A stretch of DNA of 64,000 nucleotides from positions 124,001-188,000 of the forward strand of contig NZ_CYTW01000004.1 in the NCBI RefSeq assembly GCF_001458215.1, read 5' to 3'. The notes under the pieces were generated by a model that searched no databases, was not told the DNA's origin, and was given only the letters and a program-made list of their open reading frames with translations. Position numbers and translations under genes: made by a program. This DNA comes from Shimia thalassica. GTDB lineage: Bacteria > Pseudomonadota > Alphaproteobacteria > Rhodobacterales > Rhodobacteraceae. This document shows, one piece after another, positions 1 through 9,465 of the stretch (the stretch's first letter is position 1; each line of letters begins with the position of its first letter).

Positions 1-711
1 GAATATCTCTTTGCATATGGCGCTGGATTGCTGACGTTGATCAATCCCTGCGTATTACCCGTCTTGCCGATTGTGTTGGCAACGGCGCTTCAAGCCAGCA
101 AATACGGCCCTGTCGCACTGGCTGCAGGCATGAGCCTGTCCTTTGTGGTGCTGGGCATGGGTGTCACCACCTTTGGCTACGCAATCGGGCTTGGACCCGA
201 GGATATCGCCAGCGCAGGTGCGTTTTTGATGATTGCCTTTGGTGTCATCCTGTTGGTCCCGCGGTTTTCAACTGCGTTTTCGACAGCCACCGCTGGCGTC
301 GCTTCAAGCGCCGACGCGGGATTGGATCAAGTGGACCGATCCACCCTGCGTGGTCAGTTTATGGGGGGCGTGCTGCTCGGTGCCGTCTGGAGCCCCTGCG
401 TCGGCCCGACATTGGGTGGCGCGATATCCCTGGCCAGCCAAGGAGAAAGCCTTCTCCGCGCGACGCTGATCATGACGTTCTTTGCGCTGGGTGTGTCCTC
501 GATTATTCTGGCCCTTGGGTACGGTGCGCGATCCGCACTGCAACGCCGCCAAGACCTCATGCGCAAGATTGCCGCGTCGGCCCGTCCGTTTATGGGCGTC
601 ATGTTTATCGCCGTCGGTCTGATGCTTTTCTTTAACCTTCACCACTCGATCGAAGCCTGGCTCGTCAACATAATGCCTGCCTGGTTGCTTGATCTGTCCG
701 TATCTATCTAA
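1..711 (+). CDS. CcdA-type thiol-disulfide membrane transporter (5' partial)
   Basis: The reading frame is open to the left edge of the window, so the start is missing; an internal TTG at 28 is not the real start. The visible product is a multi-pass membrane protein with the CcdA/DsbD signature LTLINPCVLPVLP near its visible N-terminus and a second Cys-Pro element (WSPCVGPTLGG) about 100 residues later. These two cysteines in different membrane helices pass electrons across the membrane in this family. It probably takes reducing power from cytoplasmic thioredoxin and hands it to the thioredoxin-like protein encoded 17 bases downstream. Family assignment is from motifs; the exact role (cytochrome c maturation, methionine sulfoxide repair or sulfur oxidation, as in SoxV) cannot be settled here. 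Confidence 0.85.
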   Translation, partial: EYLFAYGAGLLTLINPCVLPVLPIVLATALQASKYGPVALAAGMSLSFVVLGMGVTTFGYAIGLGPEDIASAGAFLMIAFGVILLVPRFSTAFSTATAGVASSADAGLDQVDRSTLRGQFMGGVLLGAVWSPCVGPTLGGAISLASQGESLLRATLIMTFFALGVSSIILALGYGARSALQRRQDLMRKIAASARPFMGVMFIAVGLMLFFNLHHSIEAWLVNIMPAWLLDLSVSI

Positions 712-728
712 TTCACAGGAGACTCGTC

Positions 729-1145
729 ATGAAACGCAGAGACTTTATCCTGAGTGGCACAGCCACTCTCGCGTCTGCAGCACTGCCAAACCTTGCAATT
801 GCCGCAGTAGAATATGCGCCCGGCCTTGTTCAAAAGCGTCTCGATGCCGGCGACACCGTGTTCCTTGATTTCAAGGCGGATTGGTGTGGCACCTGCAAGG
901 CCCAAGAGCGCGTTATCAATGCCCTGAAATCCGAAAACGGCGACTATGAGAAGAACATCACCTTCGTCAATGTCGACTGGGACGCCTATTCCAAGGCTGA
1001 TCTGACAAAACGGCTCAAGATTCCACGTCGCTCGACGCTGGTTGTCCTGAAAGGCAACAAGGAACTGGGTCGCATCGTGGCCGGCACATCCAAAGACCAA
1101 ATCAAAGATTTGATGGACACCGCTCTTACTGCATCGGTTGCATAA
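729..1145 (+). CDS. Exported thioredoxin-family protein, CGTC active site
   Basis: A 138-aa thioredoxin-fold protein. The N-terminus MKRRDFILSGTA with a following hydrophobic stretch ending near NLAIA resembles a Tat signal peptide (RR-x-F). The active site is DFKADWCGTCKAQE, followed by the cis-proline region KIPRRSTLVVL. It follows the CcdA-like gene by 17 bases with a Shine-Dalgarno-like CAGGAG, so the pair is very probably co-transcribed and forms an electron relay: CcdA in the membrane reduces this periplasmic thioredoxin. Its final substrate is unknown. Length fits a single thioredoxin domain plus leader. Confidence 0.85.
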   Translation: MKRRDFILSGTATLASAALPNLAIAAVEYAPGLVQKRLDAGDTVFLDFKADWCGTCKAQERVINALKSENGDYEKNITFVNVDWDAYSKADLTKRLKIPRRSTLVVLKGNKELGRIVAGTSKDQIKDLMDTALTASVA

Positions 1146-1165
1146 GACACGCGGCCCATACTTTG

Positions 1166-1187
1166 ACCGAGGGTTTCAGCCCTCGGT
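1166..1187. terminator. Hairpin between convergent thioredoxin and lysR genes
   Basis: Perfect 8-bp inverted repeat ACCGAGGG / CCCTCGGT with a six-base loop, just after the thioredoxin stop and overlapping the last codons of the convergent LysR gene. It could end transcription from the left; the T-run after it is short (TTTCC). Confidence 0.6.
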
Positions 1188-2099
1188 TTCCCCACCTGTT
1201 TCCGCTTGTGTCACCAGCCAATCACGCACCTTTTCGGCTTGGGGGATCATCGGAACGCGTTTGGACCACACCAGATAATACCCGGCACCAGTACGCCACG
1301 CCCATTCGGTTTTTGCCGCCAACAGGCCTTGGGCAATCAACTGGCGGGTGACATGGCGCCAGCCAAACGCGAAACCTTCGCCCGCCATGGCAGCCTGAAG
1401 CACCAAAGCATAATCGTTTAATCGCAGACCGGCTTTGGGGGCTTGATCCTGAATTTTGTGGTGGGCAAACCAGTCTTTCCAAGTGGGGCGTTCACGGATC
1501 GGCTCTTCGAGGTGGATCAGCCTTTCGTGCAGAAGATTCGGCACCGTTGTGAGGTTCACAGCAGCGGCCATGACTCTTGGACTGGCTATCGGATAAATGA
1601 CTTCCGGCGCGATCAGCACACTTTCGCACTCTGGCCATTCTCCATACCCACGCCTTATGCCAAGGCTGATGTCTTCTGCATCCAGATCCGGATCCCGATC
1701 ACTTGTCTGAAGCCGCAGATCAATACCGGGATTGGCGTCATGAAAGGCTTCGAGCCGGGGCACCATCCAGTAATTTGCGAAAGCTGTTGAAACCGAAAGC
1801 GTGACGTGATCGTTTTGCCCTCGTTGATGAACGGCACGCGCTGACGCCAGAATACGCTCTAGCGCGACGGAAACGTCTGAAAACAAGCGTTCTCCGGCGG
1901 GTGTCAAACATACGGATCGATGAGCACGCAAGAACAGCTTAACACCCAAAGACTCTTCCATCTGGCGGATGGCGGCACTGACCGCAGGCTGTTGCACATT
2001 GAGTTCATCGGCTGCGCGCGTAAAAGACCCCAGCCGCGCTGCAGCCTCAAAGAATATCAAATGACGCGGAGACGTCAGCATTTTCCACAATTCTTGCAT
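1176..2099 (-). CDS. LysR-family transcriptional regulator (GcvA-like)
   Basis: A 307-aa regulator. The winged helix-turn-helix lies at about residues 10-65 (FFEAAARLGSFTRAADELNV, then QQPAVSAAIRQMEESLGVKLF), followed by a LysR substrate-binding domain (from about residue 95). The second Met, at 2081, is an equally plausible start because neither ATG has a strong ribosome-binding site. The gene is divergent from the mttB-like operon across 95 bases, the usual arrangement for a LysR protein controlling the operon it faces, so it may sense a methylated amine or a breakdown product. That link is inferred from position only. Confidence 0.85.
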   Translation of the reverse strand: MQELWKMLTSPRHLIFFEAAARLGSFTRAADELNVQQPAVSAAIRQMEESLGVKLFLRAHRSVCLTPAGERLFSDVSVALERILASARAVHQRGQNDHVTLSVSTAFANYWMVPRLEAFHDANPGIDLRLQTSDRDPDLDAEDISLGIRRGYGEWPECESVLIAPEVIYPIASPRVMAAAVNLTTVPNLLHERLIHLEEPIRERPTWKDWFAHHKIQDQAPKAGLRLNDYALVLQAAMAGEGFAFGWRHVTRQLIAQGLLAAKTEWAWRTGAGYYLVWSKRVPMIPQAEKVRDWLVTQAETGGETEG

Positions 2100-2194
2100 A
2101 ACTGTGGTTTATCCAAATCATAGATTTTTTCAAGGATCACAAACCTGAAAAGGCGCCTTACCCTCGTCAAAGCAACCCTTTTTGGAAGAAGACG

Positions 2195-3718
2195 ATGGCC
2201 CGACGCACACGCGCATCACGATCCCGCACAGCCACGCCTGTTCTTGGCGCACCGGCCTCTCCCTATATCAAGCGCACCCTGCCCTTCTTTGACATCCTTG
2301 GCGAGGATCAGCTGACAGAACTCGAAGCACAGGTTGACTGGATGTTCGAAAACATTGGTGTCGCCTTTCGCGACGATCCAGAGGCGCTCGAGCTTTGGCG
2401 CACGTCAGGCGCCCGCATCGAAGGTGACATCGTCCGGGCCGACGCCCAGTGGATTCGGGCACTCTGCGCAAAAGCCCCCAGCCAGTTTACCCAGCTTGCC
2501 CGCAATCCAGAGCGGTCAGTCACTATCGGTGGCACCAATCAGGTTTTCGCCCCTGTCTATGGGTCGCCATTTGTGCGCGATCTGGAACGTGGCAGGCGGT
2601 ATGGGGACATGGCCGCCTTCGAAGATCTTGTAAAGTTGACGTATCTGCATCCCAATCTGCATCACGGCGGGTTTGTGGTGTGTGAACCAACAGATGTCGC
2701 GGTCTCGAAACGTCATCTCGATATGATGTTCGCGCACATGACAATGTCTGACAAACCGCATCTTGGTGCCATTACCGAAATGAGCCGCGCCCAAGATTCT
2801 GTCGATATGGCCGAAATCGTTTTTGGCGCAGATGTGATGGAGCAAAACTGCGTCATCATGGGCAACGTAAACACCAACTCACCTCTGCTTGTGGATCGCG
2901 TGGTGACCGAAGCGGCGCGCGTTTATTCTTCGCGGGGACAGGGATTGATAGTCGTGCCCTTTATTTTGACGGGGGCAATGGGACCCGTTTCGACAGCTGC
3001 CGCAATTTGTCAGGCCATGGCCGAGGCGATGATGGTTTGCGCCTATGTTCAACTGCTTCGTCCGGGCGCGCCGTTTGTGTTGGGCAACTTCTTGTCTTCC
3101 ATGAGCCTCAAGTCCGGCGCCCCGACCTTTGGCATGCCGGAACCTGTAGTGTCCAACTATGCGATCGGACAACTGGCCCGCCGCGCCGGTTTGCCGTTGC
3201 GCTGTGGCGGGTCATTGACGGCGTCCAAGATCGAAGACGCACAGGCCGCCTATGAAAGTGCGGATTCCATGCATTCCACAATGCTGGCCGGTGCCAATTT
3301 TGTGCTGCACGCGGCAGGTTGGCTCGAAGGTGGGCTGTCCACTGGGTATGAAAAACTGATCATGGATGCCGACCGCTTGGGCTCTTACCAAAAGGTTCTG
3401 GATCACGCGCTGGACACCAGCGAAGACAGCTTGGCCCGCGACGCTTACGCCGAGGTTGAACCGGGCGGGCATTTCCTCGGGTCTGCGCACACCATGCGTC
3501 ATTACCAAAATGCGTTCTATGAACCCAAGTTAAGTGACTCGGAAAACGTTGAAAAGTGGGAGGAAGAAGGTGCAACCGATATGCGAACCCGAGCCTGTTC
3601 CCGCTGGAAAGAGATGTTGCACCAGTACGAAGCCCCAAAAATGGACGAGGCAACACACGAAGAATTATCGGCCTATGTCGCGCGCCGAAAGGAAGTCATT
3701 CCAGATGCGTGGTACTGA
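2195..3718 (+). CDS. MttB superfamily methyltransferase (non-pyrrolysine)
   Basis: A 507-aa member of the trimethylamine methyltransferase (MttB) superfamily. The frame is uninterrupted, with no in-frame amber codon, so this is a pyrrolysine-free type like the glycine betaine and other quaternary-amine methyltransferases described in anaerobes. Those enzymes move a methyl group from a quaternary amine to a corrinoid protein; no corrinoid protein gene is nearby, so the acceptor here is unknown. A GGAAGAAG Shine-Dalgarno precedes the ATG. It is first in a four-gene run with a dehydrogenase, a DMGDH-like enzyme and a GlxA-type regulator, which supports a role in demethylating a methylated amine. 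Substrate candidates are glycine betaine, proline betaine or carnitine; the sequence does not decide. Confidence 0.8.
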   Translation: MARRTRASRSRTATPVLGAPASPYIKRTLPFFDILGEDQLTELEAQVDWMFENIGVAFRDDPEALELWRTSGARIEGDIVRADAQWIRALCAKAPSQFTQLARNPERSVTIGGTNQVFAPVYGSPFVRDLERGRRYGDMAAFEDLVKLTYLHPNLHHGGFVVCEPTDVAVSKRHLDMMFAHMTMSDKPHLGAITEMSRAQDSVDMAEIVFGADVMEQNCVIMGNVNTNSPLLVDRVVTEAARVYSSRGQGLIVVPFILTGAMGPVSTAAAICQAMAEAMMVCAYVQLLRPGAPFVLGNFLSSMSLKSGAPTFGMPEPVVSNYAIGQLARRAGLPLRCGGSLTASKIEDAQAAYESADSMHSTMLAGANFVLHAAGWLEGGLSTGYEKLIMDADRLGSYQKVLDHALDTSEDSLARDAYAEVEPGGHFLGSAHTMRHYQNAFYEPKLSDSENVEKWEEEGATDMRTRACSRWKEMLHQYEAPKMDEATHEELSAYVARRKEVIPDAWY

Positions 3719-3781
3719 GGTTCAGCAGTCAGGTTTCCAACCTTTCACACAGAGCAATCACAATCACCGAGAGCGTTCATT

Positions 3782-4861
3782 ATGACCATTCCCGAATTTA
3801 TGCAGGCCGTCTATCTGACCGGCCACGGCGGACCAGAAGCCCTTGAGTTTCGCACGGACGTTCCTGTTCCCGAACCAAAGGCGGACGAGGTTCTGATCGA
3901 AGTCAAAGCAGCCGGCATCAACAACACCGATATCAACACCCGGATCGGATGGTATTCCAAGGCCGTTGATGGCGACACCGAAGCGGCCGCAGGGTCGCTG
4001 GAGGCCGATGCGGATGACGCCAGCTGGACCGGACGCCCCTTGGTGTTCCCGCGTATCCAAGGCGCAGACGCCAGCGGCACGATTGTGAAGGTAGGCGCAG
4101 ATGTTGATCCCGCCCGCATTGGCGAACGTGTTCTGGTCGCAAGCCTGCAACCCGCCGCAGACGCGGTGGATGAATGGGATTTCATCACATGGGGGTCCGA
4201 ATGTGACGGTGGTTTCGCACAGTTTGCGACGGCAAAGGACATCCACACCCACAAGATCGATTGCGATCTGAGCGACGCCGAGCTTGCTTCTTTTCCTTGT
4301 GCCTATTCAACAGCCGAGAACCTGATCTCGAGGGCGGGTTGCAAGGCGGGCGATACCGTTTTGATTACGGGGGCGTCGGGCGGCGTGGGGTCTGCTGCCG
4401 TGCAGTTGTGCAAACGACGCGGCGCCACGGTCATTGCGATGGCCTCGAAAAGCAAACATGACCAGATGCAGGCCCTTGGCGCGGACCGTCTGCTGGATAG
4501 ACATGAAAACCCCGCCGAAGTTCTCGGAGAGCAAAGCGTCACGCTGGTTGTCGATCTGGTTGCGGGTGATGGCTTTCCGGCCTTGATCGCATGCCTCAAG
4601 CGCGGCGGACGATATGCAACATCCGGCGCCATTGGCGGGCCAATGGTATCGCTGGATGTGCGCGATCTCTACCTCAAGGATCTGACCTTTGTCGGGGGCA
4701 CCGCGCAGGCCGCAGAAACCATGCCGAACCTTGTCAGCTATATCGAAGCCGGCGAAATCGCACCGCTTGTCGCGCAGACCTTCCCACTCGACCGTATCCA
4801 CGATGCGCAAGAGATGTTCCTGCAAAAAACCTTTGTCGGCAAGTTGGTCTTGCTGCCCTGA
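3782..4861 (+). CDS. Zinc-type medium-chain dehydrogenase/reductase
   Basis: A 359-aa medium-chain dehydrogenase/reductase, quinone-oxidoreductase branch. The GroES-like N-terminal domain contains VLIEVKAAGINNTDIN, and the Rossmann dinucleotide motif is ITGASGGVGSAAVQ at about residue 195. The typical catalytic-zinc cysteine after GIN is replaced by an NNTD sequence, so a zinc-independent quinone oxidoreductase-like enzyme is likely. The gene lies 63 bases after the MttB-like gene and 27 bases before the DMGDH-like gene, so it is probably part of the same operon. Its substrate is not evident; it may oxidise an aldehyde, enone or amine-derived intermediate. Confidence 0.8.
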   Translation: MTIPEFMQAVYLTGHGGPEALEFRTDVPVPEPKADEVLIEVKAAGINNTDINTRIGWYSKAVDGDTEAAAGSLEADADDASWTGRPLVFPRIQGADASGTIVKVGADVDPARIGERVLVASLQPAADAVDEWDFITWGSECDGGFAQFATAKDIHTHKIDCDLSDAELASFPCAYSTAENLISRAGCKAGDTVLITGASGGVGSAAVQLCKRRGATVIAMASKSKHDQMQALGADRLLDRHENPAEVLGEQSVTLVVDLVAGDGFPALIACLKRGGRYATSGAIGGPMVSLDVRDLYLKDLTFVGGTAQAAETMPNLVSYIEAGEIAPLVAQTFPLDRIHDAQEMFLQKTFVGKLVLLP

Positions 4862-4888
4862 ACCTGCTCACATTCTAGGATTCACTCA

Positions 4889-7339
4889 ATGCCCGAGATT
4901 CAAAAAGATGCGTCGCGCCCTACCAAGAAACTGCCCTCCCACGCAAAGGTTGTGGTGATTGGTGGCGGCGTTGTCGGCTGTTCCATTCTGTTTCACCTGG
5001 CCAAGTTCGGCTGGAAAGACGTGGTTCTGCTGGAACGTGACGAGCTGACGTCCGGTTCGTCTTGGCATGCAGCCGGACAGATACACACCATCAGCTCTGA
5101 CCCGAATATCTCGCGCCTACAGTCCTATACGATCGATTTGTACAAAGAAATCGAGGAAACTTCGGGCCATAGTGTGGGTTTGAACATCACCGGCGGCTTT
5201 TATCTGGCCTCGAACAAGACCTGGTACGATTACCTCAAGCGTGAACGGTCAAAGGCGCGATACATGGGTCTGAACCAAGAGTTCATCAGCCCAAAAGAAG
5301 TGGCCGAACGCCATCCGTTGATCGACCCCAGCCACTATCATGCGGCCCTGTGGGATGATCAGGACGGGGATCTGGATCCATCTGGCGCAACATATGCCTT
5401 TGCCAAGGCGGCCAAAGTTCACGGAGCACAGTATTTCACCCATTGCGGGGTGACCTCAATGAGCCAGCGTCCAGATGGCAGTTGGGATTTGGTCACACCG
5501 AAGGGAACGATCAACGCGGAACAAGTGGTCAACTGTGGCGGTCTTTGGGCCCGGGAAGTTGGACACATGTCCGGCATTCATTTGCCTGTGCAACCGATGG
5601 AACACCACTATTTGATCACCGAAAAAATTGATGCGGTCGCCAATCATGGATCACGTCTGCCTGCGGGGATCGACTATGAGGCCAATATCTATTTCCGTCA
5701 GGAACGGCAGGGCATGCTTTTGGGCACCTACGAACCCAAAGGCACCCCATGGAAGGTTGACGGAACACCTTGGGATTTTGGCCACGAACTGCTGCAACCG
5801 GATCTTGATCGTATCGCTGACCGTCTGGAAATGTCGTTCGAACGCATCCCTGCAATTGGCGAGGCCGGCATCAAGGATATGATCAACGGGCCGTTCACCT
5901 TTGGGCCCGACGGGAACCCGATGATTGGTCCGGTTCCGGGCATGAAGAACTACTGGGTCGCCGTGGGTGTGATGGCGGGCTTCTGTCAGGGCGGTGGCGT
6001 TGGCCTTACCATGGCGGAATGGATGATGGACGGCGAGCCGTCTATTGATGTCTGGGCCATGGATGTTGCCCGTTTTGGGGAATTCGCGACGCCGGATTGG
6101 GGCACCATCAAATCGACCGAAAACTATGAGCGTCGCTTCGTGATGACCTTCCCGAACGAGACCCTTCCCAAAGGGCGAATGCAGAAAACAACCGCGCTTT
6201 ATGACCGTCTTGTCGCCAAGGGCGCGCGCATGGGTCAGAGCTTTGGTCTCGAGAATGCCCTTTGGTTTGCAGACGGCCCTGAAGACGCCCACGAAGACCC
6301 CACGTTCGAACGTAACCGCAGCCATGCCTATGTTGCCCGCGAGGTCAAAGCAGTGCGCGAAGCGGTGGGCGGCATCGAGATCGCCAACTTTGCAAAACAT
6401 ACCTTCAAAGGGGCCGGTGCACGTGCGTACTTAGACTCTATTCTTGCCGGATATGTCCCGAAACCCGGACGCTTGGCATTGACCCCGATGCTCACCCCGA
6501 AGGGCAAGCTCTATGGTGATCTGACTGTTGCGTGCCTTGCCGAAGACCACTTCATGTTGTTCGGATCGGGTGCCATGCAAGAGGCACACCGGCGCTGGTT
6601 CGAAAAGGATAAACCTGCAGATGTTGAGTATGAAAACGTCAGCGACGACTGGCACGGCATCGCCTTGTCCGGCCCAAAGTCGCGCGCCTTGCTCCAGCGT
6701 TTGACACGCGATGATGTCTCGGCCGAAGCTTTCAAATTTCGCGACCTGCGCCAGACCTATGTCGGCGGGGTGCCCGTAATCCTTAACCGGATTTCCTTCT
6801 CGGGAGAGCTCGGCTACGAGATTTATTGTAAACCGCAATACCTGTTGCGCCTTGCCGAAGCTGTAGAAGGCGCCGGTCAGGACCTCGGCTATTGCTGGTA
6901 CGGTGCCCGCGCTTTGATGTCGATGCGGCTGGAAAAAGGATGGGGGGTCTGGACGCTCGATTTCCGTCCTGATTTCGACGCGATTGAATCCGGTATGGAT
7001 GCCTTCATCAACTGGAACAAAGACTTTGTCGGCAAAGCCGCAACTTTGGCCGCAAAAGAGCAAGGACCCACACGCAAATTGGTAACAATGACCATCGATG
7101 TCGACGGCATCGATGTGAGCAACGACGAAGCCATTCTGCGAAATGGCGATGCGGTTGGGTACATTTCGTCAGGGGGATATGCGCATCACGTGCAGAAATC
7201 CATGGCTATGGGGTATGTCGACGTCGCATCCGCCGAAGCGGGAACCTTGGTGCAAGTAGAAATTTTGGGCGAACTCTATGACGCTGAAATTCTGGGAAAT
7301 CCCATTTATGACGCCAACGGTGCCAATATGCGCGCCTAG
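4889..7339 (+). CDS. FAD-dependent demethylating dehydrogenase with C-terminal GcvT domain
   Basis: An 816-aa fusion typical of dimethylglycine/sarcosine dehydrogenases. The N-terminal dinucleotide site is VVVIGGGVVGCSILFHLAKFG (about 25-45), followed by SGSSWHAAGQ, whose His sits where DMGDH and sarcosine dehydrogenase attach FAD covalently. The C-terminal half (from about residue 430) is a folate-binding aminomethyltransferase (GcvT-like) domain, including ALMSMRLEKGWGVW. Such enzymes oxidise an N-methyl group and pass the one-carbon unit to tetrahydrofolate. It sits between the dehydrogenase and the regulator with short gaps, suggesting it takes over the tertiary or secondary amine left after the first demethylation. 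The exact amine is unknown. Confidence 0.87.
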   Translation: MPEIQKDASRPTKKLPSHAKVVVIGGGVVGCSILFHLAKFGWKDVVLLERDELTSGSSWHAAGQIHTISSDPNISRLQSYTIDLYKEIEETSGHSVGLNITGGFYLASNKTWYDYLKRERSKARYMGLNQEFISPKEVAERHPLIDPSHYHAALWDDQDGDLDPSGATYAFAKAAKVHGAQYFTHCGVTSMSQRPDGSWDLVTPKGTINAEQVVNCGGLWAREVGHMSGIHLPVQPMEHHYLITEKIDAVANHGSRLPAGIDYEANIYFRQERQGMLLGTYEPKGTPWKVDGTPWDFGHELLQPDLDRIADRLEMSFERIPAIGEAGIKDMINGPFTFGPDGNPMIGPVPGMKNYWVAVGVMAGFCQGGGVGLTMAEWMMDGEPSIDVWAMDVARFGEFATPDWGTIKSTENYERRFVMTFPNETLPKGRMQKTTALYDRLVAKGARMGQSFGLENALWFADGPEDAHEDPTFERNRSHAYVAREVKAVREAVGGIEIANFAKHTFKGAGARAYLDSILAGYVPKPGRLALTPMLTPKGKLYGDLTVACLAEDHFMLFGSGAMQEAHRRWFEKDKPADVEYENVSDDWHGIALSGPKSRALLQRLTRDDVSAEAFKFRDLRQTYVGGVPVILNRISFSGELGYEIYCKPQYLLRLAEAVEGAGQDLGYCWYGARALMSMRLEKGWGVWTLDFRPDFDAIESGMDAFINWNKDFVGKAATLAAKEQGPTRKLVTMTIDVDGIDVSNDEAILRNGDAVGYISSGGYAHHVQKSMAMGYVDVASAEAGTLVQVEILGELYDAEILGNPIYDANGANMRA

Positions 7340-7360
7340 CCCGACGCGGGAGTTGGCGAG

Positions 7361-8356
7361 ATGACAAAGCCCATGGCCCTGTCGGCAACGAAGGCGCAAC
7401 CGGTTCGTCCGGTTGCCCCCAAGAAATACGTTTTCCTGTTGCTGGAAGAATATTCTTTGCTGTCTTTCACCTGCGCGGTCGAAGCCCTGCGCATGGCAAA
7501 TGGATATGAGGGAAAGACATTCTTCGAGTGGCGCGTCCTGAGCGAAACCGGAAGCACCGTCTATGCCTCAAACGGATTGTCGACCGGTGTTGATGGGGAA
7601 ATCGAAAAACTGTCACGCCAAGACACGCTTATTGTCGTTGGTGGCGATAACATTGCATCCCGCAGCACCCCCAAGATCATGAGTTGGCTGCGCCGCGAAG
7701 CCCGTTCTGGCGTTACGGTTGGCGCCCTTGGCACCGGATCATACACTTTGGCCATGGCCGGTTTGTTGATTGATCGCCCTGTGACAACGCACTGGGAGTA
7801 TCACAACACCTTTGTCGAAGTGTTTCCCGGTATGGATCTTCGGGAAACCCTGTTTGCCATCGACACGGATCGGCCAACCTGCGCAGGTGGTGCCGCCTCG
7901 ATCGACATGATGCTTCATTTGATTGAACGTGATTTCGGGCGCGACCTTGCCAATTACGTGTCAGACCTCATGGTGTATACGTCCCCGCGCACAGAACAGC
8001 ACAGCCAGCGTCTTTCGCTTCAGGCGCGATCCGGGGCGCGTCACACCAAATTCGCAGAGGCCATCGAGATCATGGCGCGAAATATTGAGGACCCCTTGTC
8101 ACCGGCGGACGTTGCCATGATGGTGAACCTGTCAGGCCGGCAACTCGAGCGTTTGTTTAAGAAGCACCTGAATACAACACCAAAGACCTATTACACGGGT
8201 CTTAGGCTTCAAAAGGCCCGAGAGCTTTTGTTTCAAACAAACATGAGCTTGTCAGAGATCTGTTTCGCAAGCGGCTTTAACTCTCAAACGCATTTTTCCA
8301 AAAGCTATCGCGCGCGCTTTGGCGTTTCGCCAAGCAATGACTCTTGTCGCGGCTAA
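7361..8356 (+). CDS. GlxA-family transcriptional regulator (DJ-1/PfpI + AraC HTH)
   Basis: A 331-aa regulator with an N-terminal DJ-1/PfpI amidotransferase-like sensing domain (about 20-200) and a C-terminal AraC double helix-turn-helix (about 225-325, ending ...SEICFASGFNSQTHFSKSYR). GbdR and CdhR, which control glycine betaine and carnitine catabolism in Pseudomonas, have this architecture, so it is a natural activator for the three enzymes upstream, with which it is probably co-transcribed (21-base gap; GGGAG before the ATG). Its stop codon directly abuts the stop of the convergent peroxidase gene. Ligand is inferred, not shown. Confidence 0.87.
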   Translation: MTKPMALSATKAQPVRPVAPKKYVFLLLEEYSLLSFTCAVEALRMANGYEGKTFFEWRVLSETGSTVYASNGLSTGVDGEIEKLSRQDTLIVVGGDNIASRSTPKIMSWLRREARSGVTVGALGTGSYTLAMAGLLIDRPVTTHWEYHNTFVEVFPGMDLRETLFAIDTDRPTCAGGAASIDMMLHLIERDFGRDLANYVSDLMVYTSPRTEQHSQRLSLQARSGARHTKFAEAIEIMARNIEDPLSPADVAMMVNLSGRQLERLFKKHLNTTPKTYYTGLRLQKARELLFQTNMSLSEICFASGFNSQTHFSKSYRARFGVSPSNDSCRG

Positions 8357-8881
8357 TTACTGTAAAAAAGCTTCGATTTGCGAGGTGATCGCACCAGACA
8401 TTGGGGCCGTTTTCGATCCAAAGGTTTTTGCCAAGCTGCCATCAGGCGCAATCAGAACCTTGTTAAAGTTCCATTTGGGCCTGAACCCCTCTTCCTGCGC
8501 CAGTGACCGGAAAAACGGATGGGCATCCTTGCCTTTCACCCGCGTTATTCCTGTCATTGGCAAATCCAGACCGAATTGAATTTCACAAAAGGCTTTAACC
8601 TCTTCCTCGCTTCCAAGTTCCTGTCTGAAATCGTTCGAAGGCACAGCCAGAACCACCAACCCCTGGTCGCGGTACTGATCATACAGGCTCTGAAGTTGTG
8701 AATACTGTTTGGTATAGGCACATCGCGATGCCGTATTCACGACCAACACGGGCTGCCCCTGCCATTGAGACAACTGCAGTTCACCGCCATCAATGTTTTC
8801 AAACGGCGCGTCTAATTCCAACGCTTTGACCGGCAAGACCCATGCCACTGCGATCAAGATAGCCAACATGACTTGTTTCAT
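8357..8881 (-). CDS. Exported glutathione peroxidase-family protein
   Basis: A 174-aa thiol peroxidase of the GPx family with a cleavable N-terminal signal (MKQVMLAILIAVAWVLPVKA), so it acts in the periplasm. The peroxidatic Cys is in VNTASRCAYTKQY, and the conserved Trp-Asn are in PKWNFNKVLI. In classic GPx the tetrad Gln comes from an NQF motif; here the equivalent reads PSNDFRQE, so the Gln is replaced. The enzyme is therefore probably a Cys-type peroxidase using thioredoxin or another thiol. It is divergent from msrB-msrA, another oxidative-damage pair, across 136 bases. Confidence 0.85.
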   Translation of the reverse strand: MKQVMLAILIAVAWVLPVKALELDAPFENIDGGELQLSQWQGQPVLVVNTASRCAYTKQYSQLQSLYDQYRDQGLVVLAVPSNDFRQELGSEEEVKAFCEIQFGLDLPMTGITRVKGKDAHPFFRSLAQEEGFRPKWNFNKVLIAPDGSLAKTFGSKTAPMSGAITSQIEAFLQ

Positions 8882-9017
8882 TTCAAATCCCCCTGTTTAT
8901 TCTTGATACGGCCGGAAACGGGAATTGGATCACCTATGGTTGATCCAAGTGAAATATCGCTTTGCTTTCGCTCTCTTGAAACCATCTAATGTGTATCGAA
9001 CAACAGGAGACACGCGC

Positions 9018-9464
9018 ATGACCACTTATCGACGCGACCCGGATGCGATTGCCGCGCTCACCGATGAACAGTTTTGGGTGACGCAGGAAAACGGTACAGA
9101 ACGCCCGGGTTCGGGCAAATTGCTGAAGAACAAAGAACCCGGCATCTATGTTGATGTCGTTTCGGGAGAGCCTCTCTTTGCCTCTTCGGACAAATATGAA
9201 TCAGGATGTGGCTGGCCCAGCTTCACCAAACCGATCATTTCCGAACACGTGTCTGAGCACCACGACTCCACACATGGAATGGTGCGGGTCGAAGTGCGCT
9301 CTAAACACGGTGACAGCCACCTTGGGCACGTTTTTCCCGATGGACCAACCGACCGTGGTGGGCTGCGCTATTGCATCAATTCGGCCAGCCTGAGATTTGT
9401 GCATCGTGATGACATGGAGGCCGAAGGTTATGGGTCTTATTTGGCGCAGGTGGAGGAGGTCTAA
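9018..9464 (+). CDS. msrB: Peptide-methionine (R)-S-oxide reductase MsrB
   Basis: A 148-aa MsrB that repairs methionine-R-sulfoxide. The start at 9018 ([10 protein letters not shown]) was chosen because it follows an AGGAG-type site and matches the usual N-terminus; the frame is open further upstream. Family motifs are SGCGWPSF and the catalytic [11 protein letters not shown]. The two CxxC zinc pairs of zinc-binding MsrB forms are absent (the first position reads [11 protein letters not shown]), so this is the zinc-free type. The msrA start codon follows two bases after its stop. No leader is visible, so it is cytoplasmic. Confidence 0.93.
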   Translation: MTTYRRDPDAIAALTDEQFWVTQENGTERPGSGKLLKNKEPGIYVDVVSGEPLFASSDKYESGCGWPSFTKPIISEHVSEHHDSTHGMVRVEVRSKHGDSHLGHVFPDGPTDRGGLRYCINSASLRFVHRDDMEAEGYGSYLAQVEEV

Positions 9465-9465
9465 A

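Noticed and set aside
2195..3718. Pyrrolysine-containing MttB
   Set aside because: No in-frame amber codon interrupts the gene and no pyl genes are visible.
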